This document shows, in pieces, positions 56,543 to 64,000 of a stretch of 64,000 nucleotides of DNA. The notes beneath the pieces are model-generated. The model had not been told where the DNA came from. It saw only the letters and a program-made list of their open reading frames with translations, and did no database searches. The first letter of the stretch is position 1; every line of letters starts with the position of its first letter. The position numbers and the translations under genes are program-made. The stretch spans positions 59,090-123,089 of the forward strand of contig DLST01000015.1 of assembly GCA_002500745.1 (NCBI GenBank), given 5' to 3'. The stretch comes from Sphingobacterium sp. UBA7855 (lineage in GTDB: Bacteria; Bacteroidota; Bacteroidia; Sphingobacteriales; Sphingobacteriaceae).

Positions 56543-59041
56543 ATGAAAAACAAAATTATCTTAAGTACCCTCGCCCTGCTTTTGTCTGGCGGTATAGTCC
56601 AAGCGCAGCAACCCTTGGAAAAGAAAGCCGATAAAACGGCTAGTAAGACCGATACGAAGACAGCGGCCAAAACAGATACCCTGAAAACAAAAAATGACCT
56701 CTATGAGGCCTACAGTAAAATTTTAAATAAAAAAAGAATATCCCGCTCAGGCGTTTTTAATGTTATCGAATCCGAAAAGAAGTGGTACCTGGAAATACCC
56801 GATAGTTTGCTCAACCGCTATTTCCTTACCGTAACCCGCCTGGTGTCGGCACCACAGGGATTTCCGATGTATGGCGGCGAAAAGCTGAATGAGCAGACAC
56901 TTTACTTCGAAAAAGGCCAGGGCGACCGTATACAGCTGCGGGCAGCGATTTACAGGCAGGATGCGCCAGAAAACGATGCCATCCGTACCGCATTGATCCA
57001 GTCGCAGGAAGATCCTATCCTTGCTATCTTAGATATCAAAGGACTACAGGCAGGCAGCAACAGTTATTTGGTAGAGGTGACCGATCTATTTCGAAAAGAC
57101 AACGCCGCCCTTTCCTTCGACAGCAAGATAAAAAGCGAAAATAAGCTATCCTCCCTGGCAGACGACCGTTCTTTCATTACAGATATGAAGGTATTCCCCA
57201 TCAATCTGGAAGTAAAGACCACCAAAACCTACAGCTCCACATCAGGTACGCCAGCAGCCATGTTAACAGGTTCATTGACCTTTACTACCAACACATCGAT
57301 GGTGCTGTTGCCAAAAGTACCGATGAAAAAACGGATTTACGATGACCGCGTAGGGTATTTTGCCAACAAGTATGTCCTCTTTACCGATAAAGACCAACGG
57401 TCCAAAGCCTTTAATTTTATACAGCGCTACCGTCTCGAGCCCCAAGCGAAAGATCTAAAACGCTACTTAAAAGGCGAATTGGTCGAGCCTCAACAGCAGA
57501 TCGTTTATTACATCGATCCGGCGACCCCAAAAAAATGGCGCCCCTACCTCATTGCCGGCATCAATGATTGGAATAAGGCATTCGAGCAAGCCGGCTTCAA
57601 AAACGCCATTGTCGGCAAAGAATGGCCCGAGCAAGATACCACCATGAGCCTCGAAGACGCACGGTTCTCTGTGATCCGGTACTTTGCCTCCGAAAAGGCG
57701 AATGCCTATGGGCCACGCATATCCGATCCCAGAAGTGGCGAGATTATCGAAGCCCATGTAGGCTGGTATCATAATGTCATGAAACTCGTTCAGCAATGGT
57801 TTATGGTGCAAGTGGGCCCATTGAACAAAGCTGCACAAAAAATGCAGCTAGACGACGAAGTGATGGGGCAACTGATCCGCTTTGTATCGTCGCACGAAGT
57901 AGGGCACAGTTTGGGCCTCCGTCACAATATGGGAGCAAGCAGCCAAACGCCAGTAGAAAAATTGCGCGACAAAAAGTGGGTAGAAAAAAATGGGCATACC
58001 GTATCCATTATGGATTATGCACGCTTCAATTATGTGGCGCAGCCCGAAGACGGTGTAGGCCTGGCCGGCATCTATCCACGCATCGGCAGCTACGATAAAT
58101 GGGCCATCCAATGGGGGTACCAATATCTACCCCAATTTACGAGCGGTGAAGACGAGCAACTCTACCTCAGCAAACAAGTAACAGACAGTCTTAGAACCAA
58201 CCCCAAGCTTTGGTTTGGCGGCGAAGGGAACGATGAAGACCCACGGTCACAACGAGAAGACCTTGGCGATGATGCCGTATTGGCAAGCAACTATGGAATC
58301 AAAAACCTAAAAAGAGTGGTTTCCAATTTGGTCGAATGGACGAATGAACCCGGCGATGATTACAGCAACCTCAAGGATATGCACAAATCGGTGCGCGCAC
58401 AGTTTGACCGTTATCTTTACCATGTCCTCAAAAACATCGGTAGTCAGCACATAACCAAGAAAGTACGTAGCCAGGAGGGAGCCGTTTATGCAGCAGTTCC
58501 GAGAGAAAAAGTCAAAGCAGCCGTGCAGTATGTGAATGACCATGTATTCACCCCACCCCTATGGTTATATCCGCAGGACATCCAGGATTTGATCGGCAAA
58601 GATGCCAACAAAGAAATCGTCGAGCAGCACGAACAGATGCTGAACATGTTGATGAGTCCAGGCATGCTCTACAATGTGTACATGAAGTCCTTCAACAGTA
58701 CAAATCCCTATGGCCTCAACGAATATTTAAACGATATGGGTGGAGCGATCTGGACCTTACCCGCTGGCGATCCCCGGGTTGCCGTCTTTAAACGTGCACA
58801 ACAACGCTTTTTTCTGGAAAAAGCCAATCAGATCATCAATCCCAAAGTTGGACAGGGATCCGATATCATTTCACAGGCACAGCGCAGTGATGTTCAGCTC
58901 TATGTGCGGAATTACCTGAGCGCCTTAGTGCCCGAAATTAATCAACTTGCCGCAAAACAGACAGATCCACTAAATAAACAGCACCTGGAACTGATGTTGC
59001 TCGAAATAAAACGCATTCAAAACCAAATAAATAAAGATTAA
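56543..59041 (+). CDS. Secreted zinc-dependent metalloprotease (DUF5117/DUF4953 family)
   Basis: An 832-residue protease with a signal peptide (cleaved near VQAQ) and a Lys/Thr/Ala-rich low-complexity linker (about 27-50). An N-terminal DUF5118/DUF5117-like region (about 52-330) is followed by a metzincin-like catalytic domain with the full zinc motif H451-E452-V-G-H455-S-L-G-L-R-H461 and a Met-turn in VSIMDYARF, then a C-terminal DUF4953-type region. Family members in Bacteroidota are about this long. It would cut proteins or peptides in the periplasm or outside; no T9SS C-terminal sorting domain is seen. Its place after SusD suggests it processes the ligand of this transporter. Confidence 0.9.
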   Translation: MKNKIILSTLALLLSGGIVQAQQPLEKKADKTASKTDTKTAAKTDTLKTKNDLYEAYSKILNKKRISRSGVFNVIESEKKWYLEIPDSLLNRYFLTVTRLVSAPQGFPMYGGEKLNEQTLYFEKGQGDRIQLRAAIYRQDAPENDAIRTALIQSQEDPILAILDIKGLQAGSNSYLVEVTDLFRKDNAALSFDSKIKSENKLSSLADDRSFITDMKVFPINLEVKTTKTYSSTSGTPAAMLTGSLTFTTNTSMVLLPKVPMKKRIYDDRVGYFANKYVLFTDKDQRSKAFNFIQRYRLEPQAKDLKRYLKGELVEPQQQIVYYIDPATPKKWRPYLIAGINDWNKAFEQAGFKNAIVGKEWPEQDTTMSLEDARFSVIRYFASEKANAYGPRISDPRSGEIIEAHVGWYHNVMKLVQQWFMVQVGPLNKAAQKMQLDDEVMGQLIRFVSSHEVGHSLGLRHNMGASSQTPVEKLRDKKWVEKNGHTVSIMDYARFNYVAQPEDGVGLAGIYPRIGSYDKWAIQWGYQYLPQFTSGEDEQLYLSKQVTDSLRTNPKLWFGGEGNDEDPRSQREDLGDDAVLASNYGIKNLKRVVSNLVEWTNEPGDDYSNLKDMHKSVRAQFDRYLYHVLKNIGSQHITKKVRSQEGAVYAAVPREKVKAAVQYVNDHVFTPPLWLYPQDIQDLIGKDANKEIVEQHEQMLNMLMSPGMLYNVYMKSFNSTNPYGLNEYLNDMGGAIWTLPAGDPRVAVFKRAQQRFFLEKANQIINPKVGQGSDIISQAQRSDVQLYVRNYLSALVPEINQLAAKQTDPLNKQHLELMLLEIKRIQNQINKD

Positions 59042-59089
59042 ACCGAGCTTACTCGAGCGATCATTATCCATTTAAAAGAAAATAAGAGC

Positions 59090-59632
59090 ATGAAAAATAA
59101 ACTAAAAGGAATTTACATAACCTGCTTGATCAGTCTTCTCATGATTTCCTGTCAAGCAAGCCACGGACAAGATGTCGCACAGGCACAACGTGACCGACTA
59201 TTTAAAAGCTACATGGAAGTAAAAAAGGACATCCAGAATGAAAACTTTGCCAGCGGCAAAGCACATGCCGTTCAGCTGGAAAAAGAAGTGCAGAACTTTC
59301 GACTGAAAGGATTGCAGCTCGACGACATGATGCGTCTGAAAAAAGTAAGTCAAACCATGAAGGCCGATGCTGCCAGCCTCAAAGCCGCACAAGACCTAAA
59401 GGCTATGAAAGCGTCGTTTTCTGCAGTCACACAATCCCTATTTACCATTATGGAGACGATGAAATGTACCGATGAGGCGATGTACCTGCAGTATTGCCCT
59501 ATGGAAAAAGGCTATTGGCTGAGTTACGACAAGGCGATAGAAAATCCGTACGCAGCGTCGATGCGCAAGTGTGGTGAACTGGTCAAAGGAATGGCACAAG
59601 CCGATTACCCCAAGCCCGTAGCCTGCCATTAA
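59090..59632 (+). CDS. DUF3347-family lipoprotein, putative metal-binding
   Basis: A 180-residue lipoprotein (lipobox MISC, Cys21). It is mainly helical (about 30-130) and ends with the DUF3347 signature: a Cys in MKCTDEAMY, YLQYCPM, GYWLSYDKAIENPYA and MRKCGEL. DUF3347 proteins are associated with copper/heavy-metal handling, being found alone or at the end of CusB-like efflux adaptors; the Met/Cys positions are likely ligands. As last gene of the sigma/FecR/SusCD/metalloprotease operon it hints that metal is part of the job, either as cargo or as the protease's cofactor. A strong terminator follows 36 bases later. Confidence 0.78.
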   Translation: MKNKLKGIYITCLISLLMISCQASHGQDVAQAQRDRLFKSYMEVKKDIQNENFASGKAHAVQLEKEVQNFRLKGLQLDDMMRLKKVSQTMKADAASLKAAQDLKAMKASFSAVTQSLFTIMETMKCTDEAMYLQYCPMEKGYWLSYDKAIENPYAASMRKCGELVKGMAQADYPKPVACH

Positions 59633-59667
59633 TTTCCGCACGAACGCGGTAATCACATACAGATCAG

Positions 59668-59700
59668 GAGCTGTCCAAATAGATTGGGCAGCTCTTTTTT
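59668..59700 (+). terminator. Strong rho-independent terminator of the metalloprotease operon
   Basis: GAGCTGTCCAA and TTGGGCAGCTC form an 11-bp stem (one G-U) with a small loop, followed by TTTTTT. Confidence 0.9.
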
Positions 59701-59838
59701 ATTGGGAACCGCTCCACCAATATACAACATGATGATTACAATAGAATTACCCAACAAAAATTCAGAAGCGGTTTAACATTATCACTATGCAGCATTTTTT
59801 TTTACGATTTAATGCCGGCACATGAGCAGGCATCTTGT

Positions 59839-59846
59839 TATCTTTG
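59839..59846 (+). promoter_or_regulatory. -7 element of the TPR kinase gene
   Basis: TATCTTTG followed by C is an ideal Bacteroidota -7 box. It ends only six bases before the ATG at 59853, so the expected start point falls on or next to the start codon (leaderless or near-leaderless mRNA). No TTTG is seen at -33. Confidence 0.5.
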
Positions 59847-59852
59847 CGGGCA

Positions 59853-61892
59853 ATGCAATATTTATCGAATGAAAAGTCGAGGTTTGGAATAGTCGTCACA
59901 CTGTTGATGTTGTTTTTCCTAATTACTACGGTATCTTGCTCCAATTCTGGTACGGAAGCGGCCAACAGTAATTCTAAGATCGACACCACCACGATTGATA
60001 GCCTCAATGCGCGAGCAAACAGCTTATGGTCAAGTATTCCCGATTCAATGATTACAATGAGCAAACGTATAGTAGCTACTTGCGATAGTGTAGGCTACAC
60101 AGCAGGAAAAATTGATGCTCTTCGCAATCTCGGTAGAGGTTACTATGAAACAGGCAACTATAATGAGGCTATTCAGCAGTACAATAAATCCTTAGAAATC
60201 GCTTTGGAAACTGGAAATATGGAGCGTGCGGTTAAAATATATAGCAATTTAGCTATGCCCTATATTGCCCTCGGAAAACACAAAGATGCATTAGCAGAAT
60301 TAAATAAAGCATTGGACGGAGCTGACAACTATAATTTGCCCAAAGTCAAAGCCCACGCAACGCACAATATCGGGATGGTCTATCATTATCAACTTATGAT
60401 GGATAGTGCAATTTCCTATTATACCCGTAGTCAGCAGCAATATGAGCAGATGGGCGACACCTCAAAATCGTCATTTATACTCGGCAATATCGGCCATATT
60501 TTCCTCAATAAAGGAGATTTTGAACGAGCAAAAGCCAATTATCTTCAATCCCTGAAACTCGCTGAAACGCAAAAAAATCGTAAGGCAATAGGGAATGCAC
60601 AACAATCTCTGGGGGCGCTTTTTCTCGAAATGAAAGATTTAAAAAATGCGCTTATACACTTCTTAAAAGCGAAACAAACCCTGGAATCTACAGGAGAGAA
60701 GACAGAATACTTGCGTTTATTGGATAATCTTTCCGAAACCTATTTCCAAATCGGTGATACAGCAACTGCCGTCAGCTATGCCAAAGCCTGCCAAAGCTTA
60801 GCGCAATCGCATGGACAATTATATTATTTGCAGAGTTCATCAAAAAGGCTAAGCGAGTTTTATGAAAGAAACAAGGATTTCGGCCAATCGCTGGCATTTT
60901 ATAAAATCTACAAAGCTGCATCCGATTCGTTGTACAGCAACGAAAACAAAGAAGAATTGGTACGAAAGGAAGAAGAATTCAAATTTAAAAAACAACAAAG
61001 CGATATAAAGGCCGTCTACAGCGCCAAGGTGTCGCGCCGAAACGCCATCCTGGTCATCGCATTGGTTGTTATCCTATCCATGTCAGTCATTGGCTTCCTC
61101 CTGATAAAAAATTTTAAGCAGGCCCAGAAAAATAACAAGATGCTCCAGAGCACCAATGCCTTTATCGAGGAGCAGGTCATCCTGCTCGAAGAAGCAAACA
61201 AATTCAAAAAATCGTTAATCTCGATTATAGCACACGATATCAGATCGCCAATAAATAGTTTACTATATATCCTTAAGCCATTTAAAGATGGGCTTATTTC
61301 GGAGTCCCAAACGAGAGAATTGTTATCGTCCTGTTATGATGAAATTGATACCTTAACCATTCATATCGATAATCTGTTGCTATGGGCTATTCAGCATTTG
61401 CATACAGTTCATCTTTCGGTAGCTAATTTCAATATAAGAGCGCTCTTTGAAGATATCGTCAAACTTTACGAAAGAAGACTAAGCGAAAAGCAGCTTACAG
61501 CAGCAATTGATTGTGACGCCTCACTTGCCATCTCTTCCGACCGCGAAGTGATCAATATTATCGTCCGTAATTTGGTAGATAATGCCATTAAGTTTAGTCG
61601 ATCAGGGGAAAAGATAGTCATTCAAGCCAAAACAAATGCCCGAGGCGACCGTGTCATTTTTTCCGTTGCTGATGCGGGGCATGGCATCGCTAAACATGTA
61701 CGAGATAAAATCTATTCAGATGCGAAACCTATTTCACTGAACGGAACAAGCGATGAAGAAGGTTCCGGCTTGGGCTTAAAGCTCTGTATCTATTATTTAG
61801 CCCTTTGTCAGAGTGAACTCCAGATCCACAGTATCGATGGTAAAGGCGCTATCTTTAGTTTTGAATTGCAATCTTCTGCCCATGATCTTTAA
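59853..61892 (+). CDS. TPR-repeat sensor histidine kinase
   Basis: A 679-residue kinase read from the ATG at 59853; a TTG six codons earlier lies upstream of the -7 box. The N-terminus is a lipoprotein-like signal (TTVSC, Cys29). About seven tetratricopeptide repeats fill 55-350 (e.g. RGYYETGNYNEAIQQYNKSL), then one membrane helix (about 394-416), HisKA with His461 in IIAHDIRSPINSL, and HATPase_c (N-box NLVDNAIKFS, G1 DAGHGI, G2 GSGLGLKL). The TPR part faces the periplasm and probably binds a protein or peptide. It converges with a LuxR-type response regulator gene nine bases away, its likely partner. Confidence 0.92.
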   Translation: MQYLSNEKSRFGIVVTLLMLFFLITTVSCSNSGTEAANSNSKIDTTTIDSLNARANSLWSSIPDSMITMSKRIVATCDSVGYTAGKIDALRNLGRGYYETGNYNEAIQQYNKSLEIALETGNMERAVKIYSNLAMPYIALGKHKDALAELNKALDGADNYNLPKVKAHATHNIGMVYHYQLMMDSAISYYTRSQQQYEQMGDTSKSSFILGNIGHIFLNKGDFERAKANYLQSLKLAETQKNRKAIGNAQQSLGALFLEMKDLKNALIHFLKAKQTLESTGEKTEYLRLLDNLSETYFQIGDTATAVSYAKACQSLAQSHGQLYYLQSSSKRLSEFYERNKDFGQSLAFYKIYKAASDSLYSNENKEELVRKEEEFKFKKQQSDIKAVYSAKVSRRNAILVIALVVILSMSVIGFLLIKNFKQAQKNNKMLQSTNAFIEEQVILLEEANKFKKSLISIIAHDIRSPINSLLYILKPFKDGLISESQTRELLSSCYDEIDTLTIHIDNLLLWAIQHLHTVHLSVANFNIRALFEDIVKLYERRLSEKQLTAAIDCDASLAISSDREVINIIVRNLVDNAIKFSRSGEKIVIQAKTNARGDRVIFSVADAGHGIAKHVRDKIYSDAKPISLNGTSDEEGSGLGLKLCIYYLALCQSELQIHSIDGKGAIFSFELQSSAHDL

Positions 61893-61901
61893 CGGTTGGC
61901 G

Positions 61902-62528
61902 CTATAAAAGGCCATGATCTTTTGCCAGCGTCACCAGATGAGTCATCGACTGACACGCTGCTTTAGCCATCATATTTCTGCGATGCGCTATCACCGTGTG
62001 GGGGCTCAAAAACATTTTCTCTGCAATCGCTGCGATTGTTTCGCCATTAGCGACATGTTTCAACAATTCTATTTCCCTTGCAGTAAAATTTAGCTGCTGC
62101 CCCTCTTGCTGATCGAGGATTTCTTGGAAAAGAGGATCCACGAATAACTTCCCCGCAGCCACATCTTCGATACATTGTTTTAATGTACCAACCGAACAGG
62201 ATTTACTTAAAATACCCGCCGGATTGTACCGTTTCAAAGTCTGAATAAGCAATGGCGACATGGCACTTGTTAAAAATACAATTTTTGCATTTTTATTGAT
62301 TCTATTAATTTCCGATAACAACGACAGCCCATTTCCTTCTCGGAGGTAATAATCCAGAAATATAACCATGCTTTCCCGATTAAAAGCATTCAAAAATGTA
62401 AAAAAGTCCGCTACGTCGTTGCAAGTTTTAACAAAATCAAATAAGGTATAGCGCTCCAATAGCAGCGAAAAAGCATCTGCAAAGAGCCCATGATCATCCA
62501 ATATTATTGCATGCTTAGAATTGTTCAT
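61902..62528 (-). CDS. LuxR/NarL-type response regulator
   Basis: A 208-residue regulator from the ATG at 62528; a TTG at 62561 falls inside the -7 box and is rejected. The receiver domain (about 5-122) has Asp11-Asp12, phospho-acceptor Asp59 in MVIFLDYYL, a Thr in FLTSAMS and a Lys in GILSKSC. The LuxR/GerE helix-turn-helix lies at about 140-205 (FTAREIELLKHVANGET, MFLSPHTVIAHRRNMM). It is convergent with the TPR kinase and divergent from the fimbrillin-like lipoprotein gene, which is a plausible target. Confidence 0.93.
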   Translation of the reverse strand: MNNSKHAIILDDHGLFADAFSLLLERYTLFDFVKTCNDVADFFTFLNAFNRESMVIFLDYYLREGNGLSLLSEINRINKNAKIVFLTSAMSPLLIQTLKRYNPAGILSKSCSVGTLKQCIEDVAAGKLFVDPLFQEILDQQEGQQLNFTAREIELLKHVANGETIAAIAEKMFLSPHTVIAHRRNMMAKAACQSMTHLVTLAKDHGLL

Positions 62529-62558
62529 TACCACAGTTCCTTCAAATAAAAAATCCGC

Positions 62559-62566
62559 CAAAGGTA
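62559..62566 (-). promoter_or_regulatory. -7 element of the LuxR regulator gene
   Basis: TACCTTTG on the minus strand is an exact consensus match, predicting a start near 62552 and a leader of about 24 bases. No clear -33 element. The nested dyad at 62603-62656 lies just upstream. Confidence 0.5.
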
Positions 62567-62602
62567 ATTCATTTAAACGAACTCTTTCTTTTGGCAGTGA
62601 CC

Positions 62603-62656
62603 ATATACCTAAATTTTGCTATTCACAATCCTATCCATAGCAAGTTATAGGTATAT
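62603..62656. promoter_or_regulatory. 54-bp nested dyad between divergent genes
   Basis: Outer arms ATATACCTA (62603-62611) and TAGGTATAT (62648-62656) are perfect inverted repeats, as are inner arms TTGCTAT (62616-62622) and ATAGCAA (62637-62643). Both spacers between outer and inner arms are exactly four bases, so the whole element is symmetric about 62629-62630. It lies between the LuxR regulator and the fimbrillin-like gene, without a T-run, and fits an operator for a dimeric or tetrameric regulator, or a structured RNA. Confidence 0.6.
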
Positions 62657-62776
62657 AAGCCCATGGAAATTGTTAATTGATAGACTTTGTAGTTTTTTTG
62701 TACAAATTTTCCCTATTCCATGTTCCACAAGAATTTAGGGAACAACGGGGGTCGCACACATCAACTGAAGGTAAAA

Positions 62777-64000
62777 ATGTCATTTAAATTTAGAACCATT
62801 TGCAGTATTGGAATGCTGTCATTTGCAGCATTGACCAGTATGATCATTACTTCGTGTAAAGAAACTAAGGATAGTGTTTCATTCGCTGGAAAAGCGAGTG
62901 TGAGTATTCACCTCTTGGGTGTAGAAAATCCAGTTACCATCACATCAAAATCAAACAAGAGCATCCACACGTCGACGTCTGATAAGCCAATTCGGGTAGC
63001 TTTAACAGCATCAAGTGCTATTGAAGCCACATTGTCTCCAGTGCCGTTAACCCGATATGGCAGTCCGCTGCGGGCATCAGCGGCGCCTCGTGCCGCTGCT
63101 ACTGAAGAGCGTTCACCACTTGGAGAAAATGTGAAGTACAAAATAGTTGTCTATAATGATGCCGGCAAATATGTGACGGAGAAAATATATACAAACCAGG
63201 TAGATAATGATCAGGAGATAGCGTTGGATGCTGGTCATACCTACACTTTTGTAGCATTTTCCATCAATAGTACCACTACAGTACCCACAATAACCGCACC
63301 GGACGATCTAAATACAGCGAAGTTAGCCGACATCAGTGCAGACCTGATGTATTTTAAACAGCAGCTACCGGTTCAATCTGGAGATAATACGATCGACGTG
63401 GTTCTAAGGCATCAATATAGCGAGGTGACAACAAATCTAAGTATGGACACTGAAATGACGGGAGCAATTACCCAACTTGGCACAACAACCATCGGGCCCA
63501 CACATCCGAGCGCAAATCTGCAGTTAGCAGACGGTTCCATCACCTACAACGGATCAACATCTACTTCAAATGTTGTATTCCCGGCACTCGGTCCAGGATT
63601 ACGTACAGTATCCAGTGTCCCATCGCTATTGATTCATCCAGTAGAAACCAATGGGGTGTTCAATTTTGGATCAATAACCATTGATGGCGAAACGAAGAAC
63701 AATGTATCGTTTACAGGATTGAGGATTGCACCTGGAGAGCGTTACAATTTGAACCTCACCTTCAAAACCTGTACGGAAGAGGTCACCGGAGGAGCCAACC
63801 TGAATTGGAATTACCTTGCTTCCGGGGGTGGAGCAAATGTGAACGGCACTATTGTTCCAAATGGATCGATTGTAGAACAAACTTTGACGGCGCCAGGAGC
63901 CGATTATGGTTTCGTATTTGACATTCTAGAGATGGACAATTCGTTCAACATGGAGGTAAATGGAATCCCATTGGCTACTCAAGAAATACAATTCGAAGCC
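62777..64000 (+). CDS. Fimbrillin-like surface lipoprotein (cut by window end)
   Basis: At least 408 residues, open to the window edge. Signal sequence with lipobox ITSC (Cys27). A Ser/Thr-rich beta domain follows; VKYKIVVYNDAGKY and GHTYTFVAFSINSTTTVPT align with KYRLMVYDQ and GTTYRWIAVSINE-ATLPT of the lipoprotein at 10162-12036, so the two are paralogues. The Ala/Arg-rich stretch around residues 95-118 is unusual and may be a linker or processing region. It is likely a fimbrillin-like adhesin or structural surface protein. The C-terminus, and so any lectin-like domain as in the paralogue, lies outside the window. Confidence 0.72.
   Translation, partial: MSFKFRTICSIGMLSFAALTSMIITSCKETKDSVSFAGKASVSIHLLGVENPVTITSKSNKSIHTSTSDKPIRVALTASSAIEATLSPVPLTRYGSPLRASAAPRAAATEERSPLGENVKYKIVVYNDAGKYVTEKIYTNQVDNDQEIALDAGHTYTFVAFSINSTTTVPTITAPDDLNTAKLADISADLMYFKQQLPVQSGDNTIDVVLRHQYSEVTTNLSMDTEMTGAITQLGTTTIGPTHPSANLQLADGSITYNGSTSTSNVVFPALGPGLRTVSSVPSLLIHPVETNGVFNFGSITIDGETKNNVSFTGLRIAPGERYNLNLTFKTCTEEVTGGANLNWNYLASGGGANVNGTIVPNGSIVEQTLTAPGADYGFVFDILEMDNSFNMEVNGIPLATQEIQFEA

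Noticed and set aside
56620..56693. Lys/Thr/Asp/Ala tandem pattern in the metalloprotease N-terminus as a functional repeat
   Set aside because: Short, low-complexity and just after the signal peptide; best explained as a flexible linker.
1..64000. CRISPR arrays, rRNA and tRNA genes
   Set aside because: No regularly spaced repeats and no tRNA cloverleaf or rRNA sequence was noticed on either strand, though tRNA detection by eye is imperfect.

Overview
The window reads as chromosomal DNA of a Bacteroidota bacterium, most probably Sphingobacteriaceae (Sphingobacterium- or Pedobacter-like). The evidence is five SusC/SusD outer-membrane uptake pairs, FecR anti-sigma factors of the DUF4974 type, a GldL/GldM motor pair, fimbrillin-like lipoproteins, lipoboxes on nearly every surface protein, and several exact TAnnTTTG -7 elements, the promoter form of this phylum. 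No rRNA, tRNA or CRISPR array was seen. The genus is inferred from gene content only.

Layout. 1-6.0 kb: a tyrosine recombinase, then minus-strand membrane genes (membrane O-acyltransferase overlapping an exported C1 cysteine peptidase, a membrane-anchored EEP hydrolase, a MscS channel). 6.0-9.3 kb: an AT-rich gap with a hairpin terminator not attached to any gene, then gldL-gldM without gldK or gldN. 9.3-13.3 kb: a 63-codon peptide gene, a fimbrillin-like lipoprotein and a PAS histidine kinase. 13.6-28.2 kb: a polysaccharide utilisation locus (TIG/NHL lipoprotein, SusC, SusD, DUF4973 lipoprotein, GH43 with F5/8 domain), its sensor (a hybrid two-component system split into separate kinase and AraC-type regulator genes) and a second GH43, all suggesting arabinose/xylose-containing glycans. 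28.3-35.3 kb: a broken Rpn-type nuclease gene and a SusC/SusD/lipoprotein cassette with no enzyme or regulator. 35.5-40.2 kb: another bare SusC/SusD pair on the minus strand. 40.5-48.8 kb (minus): ECF sigma, FecR, SusC with STN domain, SusD, then two EEP-fold lipoproteins, one with all catalytic motifs and one that has lost them. 49.1-49.5 kb: a small XRE regulator. 49.6-59.6 kb (plus): ECF sigma, FecR, SusC with STN domain, SusD, a zinc metalloprotease and a DUF3347 lipoprotein, closed by a strong terminator. 59.8-62.5 kb: a TPR histidine kinase convergent with a LuxR-type response regulator. 62.8-64.0 kb: a second fimbrillin-like lipoprotein cut by the window end.

How the parts work together. 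The SusC/SusD pairs are TonB-dependent importers under three kinds of control: a split HTCS for the GH43 locus, two separate sigma/FecR/STN cell-surface signalling circuits, and no local regulator for two pairs. The most unusual features are the catalytically dead EEP paralogue next to the live one, the isolated GldLM motor, the split HTCS, the SusCD operon carrying a metalloprotease and a putative metal-binding DUF3347 lipoprotein instead of glycosidases, and a 54-bp nested dyad upstream of the LuxR regulator and the last fimbrillin-like gene.
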